From Bin16 sp965206315 (GTDB taxonomy: Bacteria; Chloroflexota; Dehalococcoidia; Lucifugimonadales; Australimonadaceae), in contig OZ242210.1 in NCBI GenBank assembly GCA_965206315.1, positions 1,736,001 through 1,800,000 on the forward strand: DNA of 64,000 bases, written 5' to 3'. Both the position numbers and the translations under genes were made by a program. The notes under the pieces were generated by a model. It was not told the DNA's origin, made no database searches, and worked only from the letters and a program-made list of their open reading frames with translations. Numbering within the stretch: the first letter of the stretch is position 1; every line of letters begins with the position of its first letter. Shown one piece after another: positions 23,899 through 32,780 of the stretch.

Positions 23899-26178
23899 CT
23901 AGTTGCGCGAGGGGCGGCCGCCCCGGCGCGCGGCGGTCTTGCCGTTGCGGCTTGCGGCCCCGTTGCGTGCGGCAGCGCCGTTCTTCCCGGACGCGCCGTT
24001 GCGCGGTGCGGACCTGGGCGGCGGCTTGTGCGCGGTGCGGTTGACGCTGCGGACGCCGCGCACGCCCTCGATCCGCGTGAACAGCCGCGAGAGCTGCTCG
24101 ATGCTCGTCACCTGCGTGTTCAGGTGGATGACCACCATGCCGCCCTCGGTCGGCTCCGTCGTGGAGCCGGCGATGTTCACGTGCTCGGCGGAGGTCGCGC
24201 CGGTGATGTCGTGCAGCAGCCCCACGCGGTCGAAGCACTCGATGACGATGCGGGCGGGGAAGACGTTGCGGCTCTGCCCCCACGTGACCGGCACGATGCG
24301 GTCCGTCTCCGTCACGCTGCGGACGTTGGGACAGTCCACCTTGTGGACGGTGACGCCCCGGGTGCGGGTGATGAAGCCCTCGATCTCGTCGCCCGGCAGC
24401 GGGTTGCAGCACTCGCCCATGCGGGTGAGGAGGTCGCCGACGCCGAGGACGCTGACGCTGCCGAGCACAGGCGCCTCGGGCGTGTCCGGCGCTTCCCGCG
24501 GCAGCGCGCGCTCCGCCGCCGCCTGCGCGGCGGAGAGCCGCCCGGCGATCTGCGCTATCGTCACGAGCCCGGAGCCGATGGCCGCGTACAGGTCGTCCGT
24601 TGCCTCGTAGTGGAACCAGCGCGCGACCTCGGCCTCGTCCACCTGCGCGGAGAGGCGCTTCAGCTCCTTCTTCAGGATGGCGCGGCCCCGTTCGATGTTC
24701 GTGCCGCGCTCCTGGTGCCGGAACCACGAGCGTATCGCCTGCCGCGCGCTCGCCGTCTTCACGTAGTCCAGGTGCGGGTTCAGCCAGTCCAGGCTCGGCC
24801 CGCGCGCCACTTTGCTGGTCAGCACCTCGACGGTGTCGCCGTTCTTGAGCGGTGTGTTGAGGGCGACGAGCCGCCCGTTCACCTTCGCGCCGATGCACTT
24901 GTGGCCGATCTGCGTGTGGATGCGGTAGGCGAAGTCGATGGGCGTCGCTCCCGCCGGCAATTCGCGTATCTCGTTCTTCGGCGTGTAGACGAACACCTGG
25001 TCGCCGAAGAGGTCGCCGGTCACGTTCTCCAGGAACTCGTCCGTTCCGCTCACGTCGCGCTGCCACTCCAGCAGCTGGCGCAGCCACGTCATCCGCTCCT
25101 CGAACTGGCTGCTGCGCGCGCCGCCCTCCTTGTAGCTCCAGTGCGACGCGACGCCGTACTCGGAGATGCGGTGCATCTCGTGCGTACGCACCTGCACCTC
25201 CACCGGCAGCCCGTCGATGGAGCGCACCGTCGTGTGGAGCGACTGGTACATGTTCTCCTTGGGGCTGGCGATGTAGTCGTCGAACTGGCCGGGAACGGGG
25301 CGCCAGAGCGAGTGCACGAGGCCGAGCACGCCGTAGCAGTCCTGCACCGTGTTGACGAGGACGCGCACCGCGAAGAGGTCGTAGATCTCGCTCATCTGCT
25401 TCCCCTGCGCGGCGTACGACTGGGTCTTCCGGAAGATGCTGTAGATGTGCTTGGGGCGTCCCGTCACCTCGGCGTCGAAGCCGGCCCTGGCGAGCTCGTC
25501 CCGCAGCAGATCGGTCACCTGCTTGATGTACGCCTCCCGCTCCGTGCGCTTGGTGGAGAGCAGGGTGGAGATGCTCCGGTACTGGTTCGGCTGGATGTAG
25601 CGGAAGGCGAGGTCCTCCAGCTGCCACTTGATCTCGCCCATGCCGAGGCGGTGCGCGAGGGGGGCGTAGATGTCCAGCGTCTCCTGCGCGATGGCGACGC
25701 GCCGGTCCGGCGGCAGAGCGTGGAGCGTGCGCATGTTGTGCATCCGGTCCGCCAGTTTGATGAGGATGACGCGAATGTCGTTCGCCATCGCAACGAGCAT
25801 CTTGCGCAGGCTCTCCGCCTCGCTGTCGCTCCTGGCGACGAGCGGCTCCGCATCGCCGGTGATGGTGTCCATGCGGGTGAGCTTGGTGACGCCGTCGGCC
25901 AGTTTCGCCACGTCCTCGCCGAACTCCTTGCGGAGGTCGTCGGCGGTCACTTCGCAGTCCTCGATGACGTCGTGGAGGAGCGCGGCGGCTATGGTGGGGG
26001 CGTCCAGGTTGAGGTCGGCGAGGTACTCGGCGACGGAGATGGGGTGCTCGATGTAGTCCTCGCCGGACTTGCGCTTCTGCCCCTCGTGCGCGGCGGCGGC
26101 GAAATCGAGCGCCCGTTCGATCATCCCGGCGCGGTCGCCGGGGAGGTAGCCACGCACTTTGTCGAGAAGGCTATGCAC
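23899..26178 (-). CDS. relA/spoT: Bifunctional (p)ppGpp synthetase/hydrolase RelA/SpoT
   Basis: Makes and degrades the stringent-response alarmone. The order is the HD hydrolase (LDFAAAAHEGQKRKSGEDYI, ALLHDVIEDCEVTADDL, LADRMHNMRTL), the synthetase (FAVRVLVNTVQDCYGVLG, QSLHTTVRSIDGLPVEVQVR), the TGS domain (VYTPKNEIRELPAGATPIDF, then AYRIH), a zinc-type region with GECCNPLPGDEIEGFITRTR and a C-terminal ACT domain. A tail of about 45 residues rich in Arg, Asn and Gly follows. The HDxxED hydrolase motif is intact. The GTG at 26178 is chosen because TATAAT ends six bases before it (leaderless arrangement); in-frame ATG codons lie upstream to 26259. Confidence 0.93.
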   Translation of the reverse strand: MHSLLDKVRGYLPGDRAGMIERALDFAAAAHEGQKRKSGEDYIEHPISVAEYLADLNLDAPTIAAALLHDVIEDCEVTADDLRKEFGEDVAKLADGVTKLTRMDTITGDAEPLVARSDSEAESLRKMLVAMANDIRVILIKLADRMHNMRTLHALPPDRRVAIAQETLDIYAPLAHRLGMGEIKWQLEDLAFRYIQPNQYRSISTLLSTKRTEREAYIKQVTDLLRDELARAGFDAEVTGRPKHIYSIFRKTQSYAAQGKQMSEIYDLFAVRVLVNTVQDCYGVLGLVHSLWRPVPGQFDDYIASPKENMYQSLHTTVRSIDGLPVEVQVRTHEMHRISEYGVASHWSYKEGGARSSQFEERMTWLRQLLEWQRDVSGTDEFLENVTGDLFGDQVFVYTPKNEIRELPAGATPIDFAYRIHTQIGHKCIGAKVNGRLVALNTPLKNGDTVEVLTSKVARGPSLDWLNPHLDYVKTASARQAIRSWFRHQERGTNIERGRAILKKELKRLSAQVDEAEVARWFHYEATDDLYAAIGSGLVTIAQIAGRLSAAQAAAERALPREAPDTPEAPVLGSVSVLGVGDLLTRMGECCNPLPGDEIEGFITRTRGVTVHKVDCPNVRSVTETDRIVPVTWGQSRNVFPARIVIECFDRVGLLHDITGATSAEHVNIAGSTTEPTEGGMVVIHLNTQVTSIEQLSRLFTRIEGVRGVRSVNRTAHKPPPRSAPRNGASGKNGAAARNGAASRNGKTAARRGGRPSRN

Positions 26179-26184
26179 GCCTGC

Positions 26185-26190
26185 ATTATA
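26185..26190 (-). promoter_or_regulatory. -10 box TATAAT just ahead of the relA GTG
   Basis: On the minus strand TATAAT is followed by GCAGGC and the GTG start codon. A -10 box ending six bases before the start codon is the known geometry of leaderless bacterial transcripts; the fitAB promoter in this window (46239-46244) has the same spacing. No good -35 box is seen. Confidence 0.5.
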
Positions 26191-26282
26191 CGTGCTGCCT
26201 CCGTTAATTGAGACCTCTGTGCGATACATCGTCATACCCCTGATTCCAGAGGAGGGCACTGGCTAAGTCTGAAACCGGGGGG

Positions 26283-26705
26283 TTAGCTACGGCGTATCAG
26301 GAGGCCGATGCCGATGCCGATACCGACCAGAACGATCACGAAGAAGATGAAGGAGAGGAGCGGGACGTAATAGCCCTCCAGTCCGCTGCTGCGCCGCACC
26401 GCTATCTCGATCCCGCGTTCTACGGGGTCAATCCCTGCGGAGTGGAGTACTTCGAAGACGCTGGTCCCCGGCTCTCTGAAGGCGATGAGCTGCCGGTCGT
26501 TCAGGCGCTGGACCGCTATGAGACGGTCGCCGTCAACCACGATGCTCGTAATCTCTCCGTTCTCCGCCATCGCAAGTATCGTCGTCAGGTCGACCTGATC
26601 CCCGTCGTCTCCGGGCAGGAATAGCATGAAGATGACCGCTACGAAGACGACCGCTACGAAAATAATCGGATAGATGAACTTGTTGCCGGTCCAGCGATTG
26701 CCCAT
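26283..26705 (-). CDS. Stand-alone FtsH-type extracytoplasmic domain protein
   Basis: A 140-residue membrane protein with the layout of the FtsH N-terminus and nothing more. A first membrane helix (FIYPIIFVAVVFVAVIFMLF) is followed by an about 75-residue external domain (TTILAMAENGEITSIVVDGD, LIAFREPGTSVFEVLHSAGI) and a second helix (LLSFIFFVIVLVGIGIGIGL) ending in IRRS. FtsH would continue with an AAA+ ATPase and zinc protease; here a stop follows and no such sequence is downstream. It could be a regulator that mixes with FtsH hexamers, or a truncated duplicate. The ATG at 26705 is chosen; TTG 26723 is possible. Confidence 0.75.
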   Translation of the reverse strand: MGNRWTGNKFIYPIIFVAVVFVAVIFMLFLPGDDGDQVDLTTILAMAENGEITSIVVDGDRLIAVQRLNDRQLIAFREPGTSVFEVLHSAGIDPVERGIEIAVRRSSGLEGYYVPLLSFIFFVIVLVGIGIGIGLLIRRS

Positions 26706-26906
26706 CGAACTCGTCAACTCCAAGAGCGCAGATCCACTGAATCCGGCTGCACACCATGAATGTGCCTACCTCCACGAGCACACTACCACAGGCACGCCAG
26801 GGACGCGATACGCCTAGTCGTGAGGTTATTGAGGTTGAGCCGGTAGCCAGCGAGGCTAATCGGGAATGGGACTAGCGGGTCTGGGGGTGAGGGTCGGGCA
26901 AACGCC

Positions 26907-26912
26907 TATAAT
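26907..26912 (+). promoter_or_regulatory. -10 box TATAAT of the hisS promoter
   Basis: TATAAT lies 31 bases before the hisS ATG, with GAGAGG as ribosome site between. No clear -35 hexamer is visible at 16-18 bases upstream (the region is GGGTGAGGGTCGGG), so the exact promoter is only likely. Confidence 0.45.
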
Positions 26913-26942
26913 GAACCGCACCCCGTCCGAACGAGAGGTCCG

Positions 26943-28193
26943 ATGCACCAGGCCCCTAGAGGAACAGCCGACATCCTGCCCGAGCAGCAGCGGTACTGGT
27001 CGTTCGTGTACGGCACGGTCGCCGAGGCCGCGCGGGCGTTCGGCTATGAGCGCGTCGACACGCCCATCTTCGAGGACACGGCGCTGTTCGCCCGCACCGT
27101 CGGCGAAGAGACGGACATCGTCCAGAAGGAGATGTACAGCTTCCAGGACCGGGGCGGGCAGGAGATCACGCTCCGGCCCGAGGGGACGGCAGCCGTCTGC
27201 CGCGCGTACCTGGAGCACGGGCTGCACAACCAGCCGCTGCCGGTGCGGCTCTACTACCTCTGCCCAATGTTCCGTTACGACCGCCCGCAGGCGGGACGCT
27301 TCCGCCAGTTCCACCAGTTCGGCATCGAGGCGATTGGCGACCCCGACGCGACGGTCGACCTCGAGGTGCTGCAACTGGCGATGGAGAGCATGGAGCGGCT
27401 CGGGCTCGGCGGCATGACGCTCGTGCTCAACAACATCGGCGACGCCGCCGACAGGCCGCGCTACGTCGAGGCGCTCCGCGAGCACTTCAGCCCGCACGCC
27501 GCCCACATGGGCAAGGACGACCGCCGCCGCCTCGACACCAACCCGCTGCGGCTGCTCGACTCCAAGGAGCTTGCGGGCGAGTCGTTCATGGCGTCGGCGC
27601 CGCGCAGCGTCGACTACATCGGCGACGAGGCGCGCGAGCACTGGCAGGAGCTGCTCGGCTACCTGGGCGCGCTCGGCATCCCGTACCGGCTCGACCATAC
27701 GCTCGTGCGCGGGCTGGACTACTACACCCGCACCGTCTTCGAAGTGCATCCGTCGCGCGAGGGCGCGCAGAGCGCGGTCTGCGCCGGCGGGCGCTACGAC
27801 GGCCTCATCGAGCAGCTCGGCGGACGCCCCACGCCCGGCATCGGCTTCGCGGCGGGCATCGAGCGCCTCATCCTCAACCTGCGCGAGCAGGGAACGGAGC
27901 CGCCCGGCACGGCCTCGGCGCCGCTGGTGATGGCCTATCGCGGCCCGCGCGCCAAGGCGGAGGCGGTCCGCCTCGCCGCGACGCTCCGCTCTGCCTCGGA
28001 CGCGGCGGTCGTGGTCGCGCCTCCGCGCAGCCTCAAGGCGCAGCTGCGGTACGCGTCGGCGCTCGGCGCGCGCGGGGTCTTCATCCTGGGCGACGCGGAA
28101 CTCGAGAACGGCACGGTGACGTACCGCGACATGGCGACGAGCGAGCAGCGCGAAGTGCCGGTGGCGCAGGCGGCGGATGCGGCGGGGCGCTGA
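26943..28193 (+). CDS. hisS: Histidyl-tRNA synthetase
   Basis: Class II aminoacyl-tRNA synthetase charging tRNA-His. It begins APRGTADILPEQQRYW, with motif 2 as YYLCPMFRYDRPQAGRFRQF followed by HQFGIEAIG, the histidine-specific motifs LVRGLDYYTRTVFEV and AGGRYDGL, and motif 3 GIGFAAGIERLIL. The anticodon-binding domain occupies the last ~95 residues. At 416 residues it has normal length. It stands alone with its own promoter-like TATAAT upstream and a GAGAGG ribosome site. Confidence 0.96.
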   Translation: MHQAPRGTADILPEQQRYWSFVYGTVAEAARAFGYERVDTPIFEDTALFARTVGEETDIVQKEMYSFQDRGGQEITLRPEGTAAVCRAYLEHGLHNQPLPVRLYYLCPMFRYDRPQAGRFRQFHQFGIEAIGDPDATVDLEVLQLAMESMERLGLGGMTLVLNNIGDAADRPRYVEALREHFSPHAAHMGKDDRRRLDTNPLRLLDSKELAGESFMASAPRSVDYIGDEAREHWQELLGYLGALGIPYRLDHTLVRGLDYYTRTVFEVHPSREGAQSAVCAGGRYDGLIEQLGGRPTPGIGFAAGIERLILNLREQGTEPPGTASAPLVMAYRGPRAKAEAVRLAATLRSASDAAVVVAPPRSLKAQLRYASALGARGVFILGDAELENGTVTYRDMATSEQREVPVAQAADAAGR

Positions 28194-28220
28194 ACGCCGG
28201 GCTCCGCTGCGCTCCATTCT

Positions 28221-28360
28221 CTTCACCCCCATCCTAACCTTCCCCCGTCAAGGGGGAAGGGACCAGACAGCGCACGCCCGTGTGCGCTCCGCTGTCTGCG
28301 CATGCGCGCAGCTACGCAGCGCGGCTGTGTTCGCGCCTGCGCGGGAATGACGGGTTATGG
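28221..28360. repeat. Dispersed repeats after hisS (CCCCCATCCTAACCTTCCCC type) and palindromes
   Basis: CACCCCCATCCTAACCTTCC, CCCGTCAAGGGGGAAGGGA is the same unit as at 36000-36036 and 58190-58230. It is followed by GC-rich palindromes (CTGCGCATGCGCGCAG) and a GCGCGGGAATGACGG REP end. No gene was seen. Confidence 0.6.
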
Positions 28361-28375
28361 TGGGAATGACCGGGG

Positions 28376-29599
28376 CTAGAACGTCAGGTTGAGCGAGTGC
28401 ACGCCGGAGTCGCTGCGGGTGACCTCGGCGCTGGTGAGCGAGCGCTCGGCGTCCTTCCAGAACTCGATGGTCGCCCCCAGGTACGTGGAGACGTTCAGCG
28501 ATATCGCTATGTCGTACTCGCCCGCGGTCGATACCTGCTGGGTGAACCAGAGGGTTTCCTTCCCTTCCTTGATCACTTTGGCGTACAGCCGGGTGCCGAC
28601 AGGGACCGGCTGGCCGTCCACCGTGACGTCGCCGAGGAAGACGAGCGGGATCGCGGGTGGCCCGCCCGGCGGGCCGGTGGTGTCCAACACAGGCGGGCTT
28701 ATCTGCGTGTAGCCTTCCCGCAGTGTAGGAATGATGCTGGCCCCGAGGTCTACACCGCTCGCGGCGTAGACCTCCCTCGGCTCGCCGATCCCTCGCTGGG
28801 TCAGCAACGACGTAGGCATCCGGATGCCCTGCAATTTTGCCTGGTCGTTGACCAGCGCCGCGCCGTCGAACGCTGAGCTCTCGCCGATGTGCACCTGGAT
28901 GAGGCCGTAGCCGAGCAGCGAGAAGATGAATCCCCGAGCGGTCACCGGGCGCGGGTCCAGCGAGCCGTTGAACGGGTCGTACTGCACCAGCACCATACGC
29001 TCCCCGATGTCGGGAATGTCGGCGGAGAGGGACACGAAGTCGTAGGCGCGCGGCTCGCCGAGCGGCGTGAGCAGCGCCAGTCCCTGCTGGTCGTTCCGCC
29101 CGGTGACCCACGCGACCCCTTCCGTGCCGTCGGCCAGCGTGAACGTCACCTGCGGCGCGTTCCCCAGCGGACCGGATACGGTCAGTATCTCGCCGCTCTC
29201 GCTGATGACCGTGCCGGTCCAGATGGTCTCGCCGAGTGTGAGCTTCACGACCCCGCCGCTTGCCTGTGCTGCAGCCTCCTCCAGCGCGAGCATGGGAACG
29301 GGCGTAGCCGTGGCCGTTGGCGTCGGGGTCGCCGTTGGCGCGGGCGTCGCGGTGGCCGTTGGGGTCGGCGTCGGGGTGTGGGTTGCCGTCGGCGTTGGCG
29401 TAGCGGTCGCCGTGGGGGTCGGCGTGGCCGTGGGCATCGGGGTGGGTGTGGGCGTTGGCGTCGGCGGAGTCTGGGTCGGCGTGGGGGTGGGGGTCGGCGC
29501 AGGCTCTTCTTCCTGCGAGGCGTCGTACGCGACGACCATCGCCAGCGCAAAGATGGCTGCAAGGATGATCAGGGTTGGGATGCGCAGGGATTTCCGCAT
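28376..29599 (-). CDS. Secreted pseudo-protease (HtrA-like fold) on a Thr-Pro stalk, paralogue A
   Basis: The 407-residue protein has an N-terminal hydrophobic signal/anchor (LRIPTLIILAAIFALAMVVA), then a stalk of about 70 residues of TPTP repeats (about 33-103), then a domain with trypsin-like order. In that domain WTGTVISESGEILTVSGPLG stands where HtrA proteases have the His motif, GRNDQQGLALLTPLG where they have the Asp motif, and DGAALVNDQAKLQGIRMP where they have GNSGGPL. All three catalytic residues are missing. A C-terminal beta domain (VFLGDVTVDGQPVPVGTRLY) follows. It probably acts as a surface binding protein. The next gene upstream encodes a paralogue. Confidence 0.72.
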   Translation of the reverse strand: MRKSLRIPTLIILAAIFALAMVVAYDASQEEEPAPTPTPTPTQTPPTPTPTPTPMPTATPTPTATATPTPTATHTPTPTPTATATPAPTATPTPTATATPVPMLALEEAAAQASGGVVKLTLGETIWTGTVISESGEILTVSGPLGNAPQVTFTLADGTEGVAWVTGRNDQQGLALLTPLGEPRAYDFVSLSADIPDIGERMVLVQYDPFNGSLDPRPVTARGFIFSLLGYGLIQVHIGESSAFDGAALVNDQAKLQGIRMPTSLLTQRGIGEPREVYAASGVDLGASIIPTLREGYTQISPPVLDTTGPPGGPPAIPLVFLGDVTVDGQPVPVGTRLYAKVIKEGKETLWFTQQVSTAGEYDIAISLNVSTYLGATIEFWKDAERSLTSAEVTRSDSGVHSLNLTF

Positions 29600-29690
29600 G
29601 GTCTATAGGGGTCTCACCCGCTCTTCAGCGCCGCAGGCCCGGTTCCGTTCATCGCAGGGACACGCTCGCCCCACTTCGAGCAGGCATCAG

Positions 29691-30899
29691 TTAGAACGCG
29701 AGGCCCAGTTCTATGACAGACCCTGCGGGCCGGTCGTACGATCCTGTTGCCCCGGCGAGTTTGCCGTTCACCCAGAACTCTATGACGGCTCCGGCGTAGT
29801 TGTTGTTCGGAGCGGATACTGGAAGGCTGAAGAGGCCAGGTCCCTCCGTTGGCGCCGATTCCCAGTAGTCGGGTTGACCGGACTTCTTCAGCCGGGCGTA
29901 GAGTTGTGTCCCACCTGGTGCGTCCACGCCGTCGATGGTGATGTGACCATAGAAAATGATGGGGAGTGCCGGCGGGCTATCACCCGGCCCATCGGTTGAG
30001 CTTGTGATGTCTCTAATGACGATGCGTCCGGTCCTCAGGTCGGGGATGGCGGTGGTCCCGACCTGCGCCGCGTCGACGGCGCAGACCTCGCCCGGGTTGC
30101 ATACCTGCTGCTGCAGCAGCCAGAGCGTAGGCATGCGGATGCCCTGGATCTTCCCGACGGCGTTGATCAGCATCGCTCCGTCCGCCGTGGAATCCGTGGC
30201 CTGTATCTTGATGTAGCTGTACCCGATGGGAGAGGAGTTGTACCCGTTCACTCGGGTGATGCGCTGGTCCAACGCCGGGGAGAAGCTCGAGTGCTGGAGC
30301 AGCCCGAGCTGGTCTCCTATCGTGGGGGGCGTGGCTGAGAGCGCGATGGTGTCGTACGGGGGCGTAGGATTGATGGGGCTGAGCAGGGCAAGCCCCAGTT
30401 GGTCGTTCCTACCGGTTACCCATGCCTGCCCCTGGTTGCCGTTACTCAGGACGAAGTCAACAACCGGCGCGCTTCCCAGAGCGGCGGACGTAGTGAGGAT
30501 CTCGCCGCTGTCGTTGATGACGGCGCCCGTCCACACCGTCTCGTTCGCCGTCAGCCTGACCATGGCTCTACTGGAGAAGTCGACGACCTCTCCGGCCGTG
30601 GGCGTTGCCGTTGCGGTCGGCGTTGCGGTGGGCGTGGGAGTAAAGGTCGCCGTCGGCGTCGGCGTGGGTGTGAGGGTTGCGGTGGGCGTAGGCGTTACCG
30701 TGGGCGTAGCCGTGGCGGTAGGCGTCGGCGTGGGCGTTGCCGTCGGGGTGGGCGTGGCCGTGGGCAGCGGGGTGGGCGTCGCGGCGACCGGCACGACCGG
30801 CGGCGGAGGGTCATCGCAGGCGACGGCAACCGTCATCGCAAGCGCGATGGCGAGGATGGCGAGCACAGGGGCAGTCGGAGATATCCGCATAAGCCTCAT
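29691..30899 (-). CDS. Lipoprotein pseudo-protease on a Thr-Pro stalk, paralogue B
   Basis: This protein of about 402 residues has a signal with lipobox (ALAMTVAVAC, Cys followed by DD), so it is likely anchored outside the membrane by lipid. A TPTPT stalk of about 65 residues follows. The domain WTGAVINDSGEILTTSAALG, GRNDQLGLALLSPI, DGAMLINAVGKIQGIRMP aligns block by block with paralogue A, again without His, Asp or Ser of a serine protease. The end (FYGHITIDGVDAPGGTQLYA, VIEFWVNGKLAG) matches too. The two genes are in tandem, 91 bp apart, a gene duplication. The stalk is lengthened by TP codon repeats and is likely variable between strains. Confidence 0.73.
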   Translation of the reverse strand: MRLMRISPTAPVLAILAIALAMTVAVACDDPPPPVVPVAATPTPLPTATPTPTATPTPTPTATATPTVTPTPTATLTPTPTPTATFTPTPTATPTATATPTAGEVVDFSSRAMVRLTANETVWTGAVINDSGEILTTSAALGSAPVVDFVLSNGNQGQAWVTGRNDQLGLALLSPINPTPPYDTIALSATPPTIGDQLGLLQHSSFSPALDQRITRVNGYNSSPIGYSYIKIQATDSTADGAMLINAVGKIQGIRMPTLWLLQQQVCNPGEVCAVDAAQVGTTAIPDLRTGRIVIRDITSSTDGPGDSPPALPIIFYGHITIDGVDAPGGTQLYARLKKSGQPDYWESAPTEGPGLFSLPVSAPNNNYAGAVIEFWVNGKLAGATGSYDRPAGSVIELGLAF

Positions 30900-31060
30900 T
30901 TTGGGTAACAAGTTATGCCGTCCATTGCGGGGACAATGGAGCGATTCTATGCCGCCGGGGGACTATCTCCAATGAGTTAGGCATGCTTGTTTAGAACGCT
31001 ATGCTATGCTGACTACTACGTTCCCGGACCTCCCGGGGTTCCATTCCGAGAGCACCTGCC

Positions 31061-32134
31061 ATGTTCGAACGGCTCGATAACCTGCTGAAGCGCCGTGAGG
31101 AGATAGACACGCTCCTTGCTTCACTGGAAGTCGTTTCCGATCCTGCCCAGCTCACGAGGCTGGGCAGGGAGCGTGCCGCTCTGCTGCCGGTGGTGAACGC
31201 GTGGGAGCGACTCCAGACCGCCCGGAATGAACTGGCGGAGGCGAAAGAGCTCGCTTCCGATGAGGACCCGGAAGTTGCGGCGCTCGCCACGGAAGAGGCC
31301 GAGAGCCTCGACGCCGAAGTGGAGCGGCTGAACGAGGAGCTTCGGGAGGCCCTGCTGCCCAAGGACCCGAACGACAGCAAGAACGTGATCATGGAGATCC
31401 GCGGCGGGGCCGGAGGGGACGAGGCCGCGCTCTTCGCGGGCGATCTCTTCCGCATGTACCAGCGGTATGCACAGCGCCACGGGTTGCGCGTGGACATCGT
31501 CAACACGAGCGAGACCGAGCAGGGCGGGTTGAAAGAGGTGGTCTGCGAGATAGAGGGGGCGGACGCCTACCGCCTCCTGAAGCACGAGAGCGGCGTGCAT
31601 CGCGTACAGCGCGTGCCCGTGACCGAGGCGCAGGGTCGCATACACACGTCGACCGCCACGGTGGCCGTGCTGCCGGAGGCGGACGAGGTGGACGTGGATA
31701 TCAGACCCGAAGACCTGCGGGTAGACATCTTCCACTCCGGCGGCCCCGGCGGGCAGAACGTCAACAAGGTCGCCACCGCCGTGCGCGTCGTGCACAACCC
31801 CACGGGCATCATGGTCGTCTCGCAGGACGAGCGGTCGCAGCTGCGGAACAAGACGAAGGCGATGGCCGTGCTCCGCTCACGCCTCTACGAGCAGCAGTTG
31901 CGGGAGCAGCAGGCCGCGACGTCGGCGACGCGGCGCTCCCAGGTGGGCGCGGGCGACCGCTCGGAGAAGGTGCGCACCTACAACTTCCCGCAGGACCGCC
32001 TCACGGACCATCGCATCGGCATGTCGGTCCACGGTCTGCAGGAGATCATGGCCGGGCAGATAGACGCGGTGGTCGATGCGCTGCTGCGGGACGAGCAGGC
32101 CCGGTTGCTGGAGGAGGCGGAGGCAGCCGTCTGA
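31061..32134 (+). CDS. prfA: Peptide chain release factor 1
   Basis: Terminates translation at UAA and UAG. The peptidyl-tRNA hydrolysis motif is GGPGGQNVNKVATAVRVVHN near residue 230, and the UAG/UAA recognition PxT-type segment falls in HRVQRVPVTEAQGRIHTSTA. IEIRGGAGGDEAALFAGDLF-like text (here MEIRGGAGGDEAALFAGDL) marks the class. At 357 residues the length is normal. It starts ATG 31061 and stands between the lipoprotein genes and a convergent nuoA-like gene. The methylase prmC that normally follows is absent. Confidence 0.96.
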   Translation: MFERLDNLLKRREEIDTLLASLEVVSDPAQLTRLGRERAALLPVVNAWERLQTARNELAEAKELASDEDPEVAALATEEAESLDAEVERLNEELREALLPKDPNDSKNVIMEIRGGAGGDEAALFAGDLFRMYQRYAQRHGLRVDIVNTSETEQGGLKEVVCEIEGADAYRLLKHESGVHRVQRVPVTEAQGRIHTSTATVAVLPEADEVDVDIRPEDLRVDIFHSGGPGGQNVNKVATAVRVVHNPTGIMVVSQDERSQLRNKTKAMAVLRSRLYEQQLREQQAATSATRRSQVGAGDRSEKVRTYNFPQDRLTDHRIGMSVHGLQEIMAGQIDAVVDALLRDEQARLLEEAEAAV

Positions 32135-32155
32135 CGTCCGTCGTCCGCGAGCGGG

Positions 32156-32599
32156 CTACGCCGCCACCGGGTCGGCGGACCCGGCAGCCGTATCGGAAGC
32201 CGACGCCGAGGGGAGCGTCTCGTCCCACTCCATGCCTCCGCGCTTCCACTCGTAAGCCCAGCCCGCGACCATCACGGCGGTGAAGAACAGGATGGCCCCG
32301 AACGCGGACCAGCCCATGACGCCTGCCTGGGACGCCCACGGGAAGAGGAAGACGACTTCCACGTCGAACAGGAGAAAGAGGAGTGCGAACCGGTAGTAGC
32401 GCACGTTGAAGCGCTCCCAGCGTCCGCGCTCCGGCTCCATGCCGCACTCGTAGGGGGTGTACTTGATGGGGTTGGGCCGGAACGGACGAGCCTTGATCCT
32501 GGTGGCGACCTGTGAGAGCACGAGCACGCTTGCGGGTATGACAACCGCAACCGCGGAGAGCATGAGAACGAGCCCGTACTGCCGGAGGTAGTCTTCCAT
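32156..32599 (-). CDS. nuoA: NADH-quinone oxidoreductase subunit A-like protein, away from a nuo operon
   Basis: Membrane subunit of respiratory complex I. The three helices and the signature PIKYTPYECGMEPERGRWER followed by FNVRYYRFALLFLLFDVEVV are diagnostic of NuoA. The 147-residue protein has about 25 extra residues at its C-terminus, rich in Ala, Ser and Asp. The neighbours prfA and speD are unrelated, so this copy is separated from the other thirteen subunits. It may be the only copy, split from the operon, or a second one. Confidence 0.9.
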   Translation of the reverse strand: MEDYLRQYGLVLMLSAVAVVIPASVLVLSQVATRIKARPFRPNPIKYTPYECGMEPERGRWERFNVRYYRFALLFLLFDVEVVFLFPWASQAGVMGWSAFGAILFFTAVMVAGWAYEWKRGGMEWDETLPSASASDTAAGSADPVAA

Positions 32600-32780
32600 G
32601 GGCTCATGCTATGGATGGCGGAAGGCCAGCGTCAAGCCTCGCCCCCGGAAGCGGTCAGGAGTGGGGACGCCCTCCGTCGCTTGCGCCGCATACTCGGCAG
32701 GTGCTAGCATGCGCCATTGTGTCCGCTTGTTCCGCAGGGAACTCCGCAAGCGGTACTTTCCGGAAAGGGGGGCTGCTTGA

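Noticed and set aside
23881..26211. A 776-codon plus-strand frame opposite relA/spoT
   Set aside because: Composition is typical of an antisense shadow, and the minus strand encodes an unmistakable RelA/SpoT.
29067..30975. Gly/Val-rich plus-strand frames of 249-310 codons
   Set aside because: They are the complement of the Thr-Pro stalk codons, not secreted repeat proteins.
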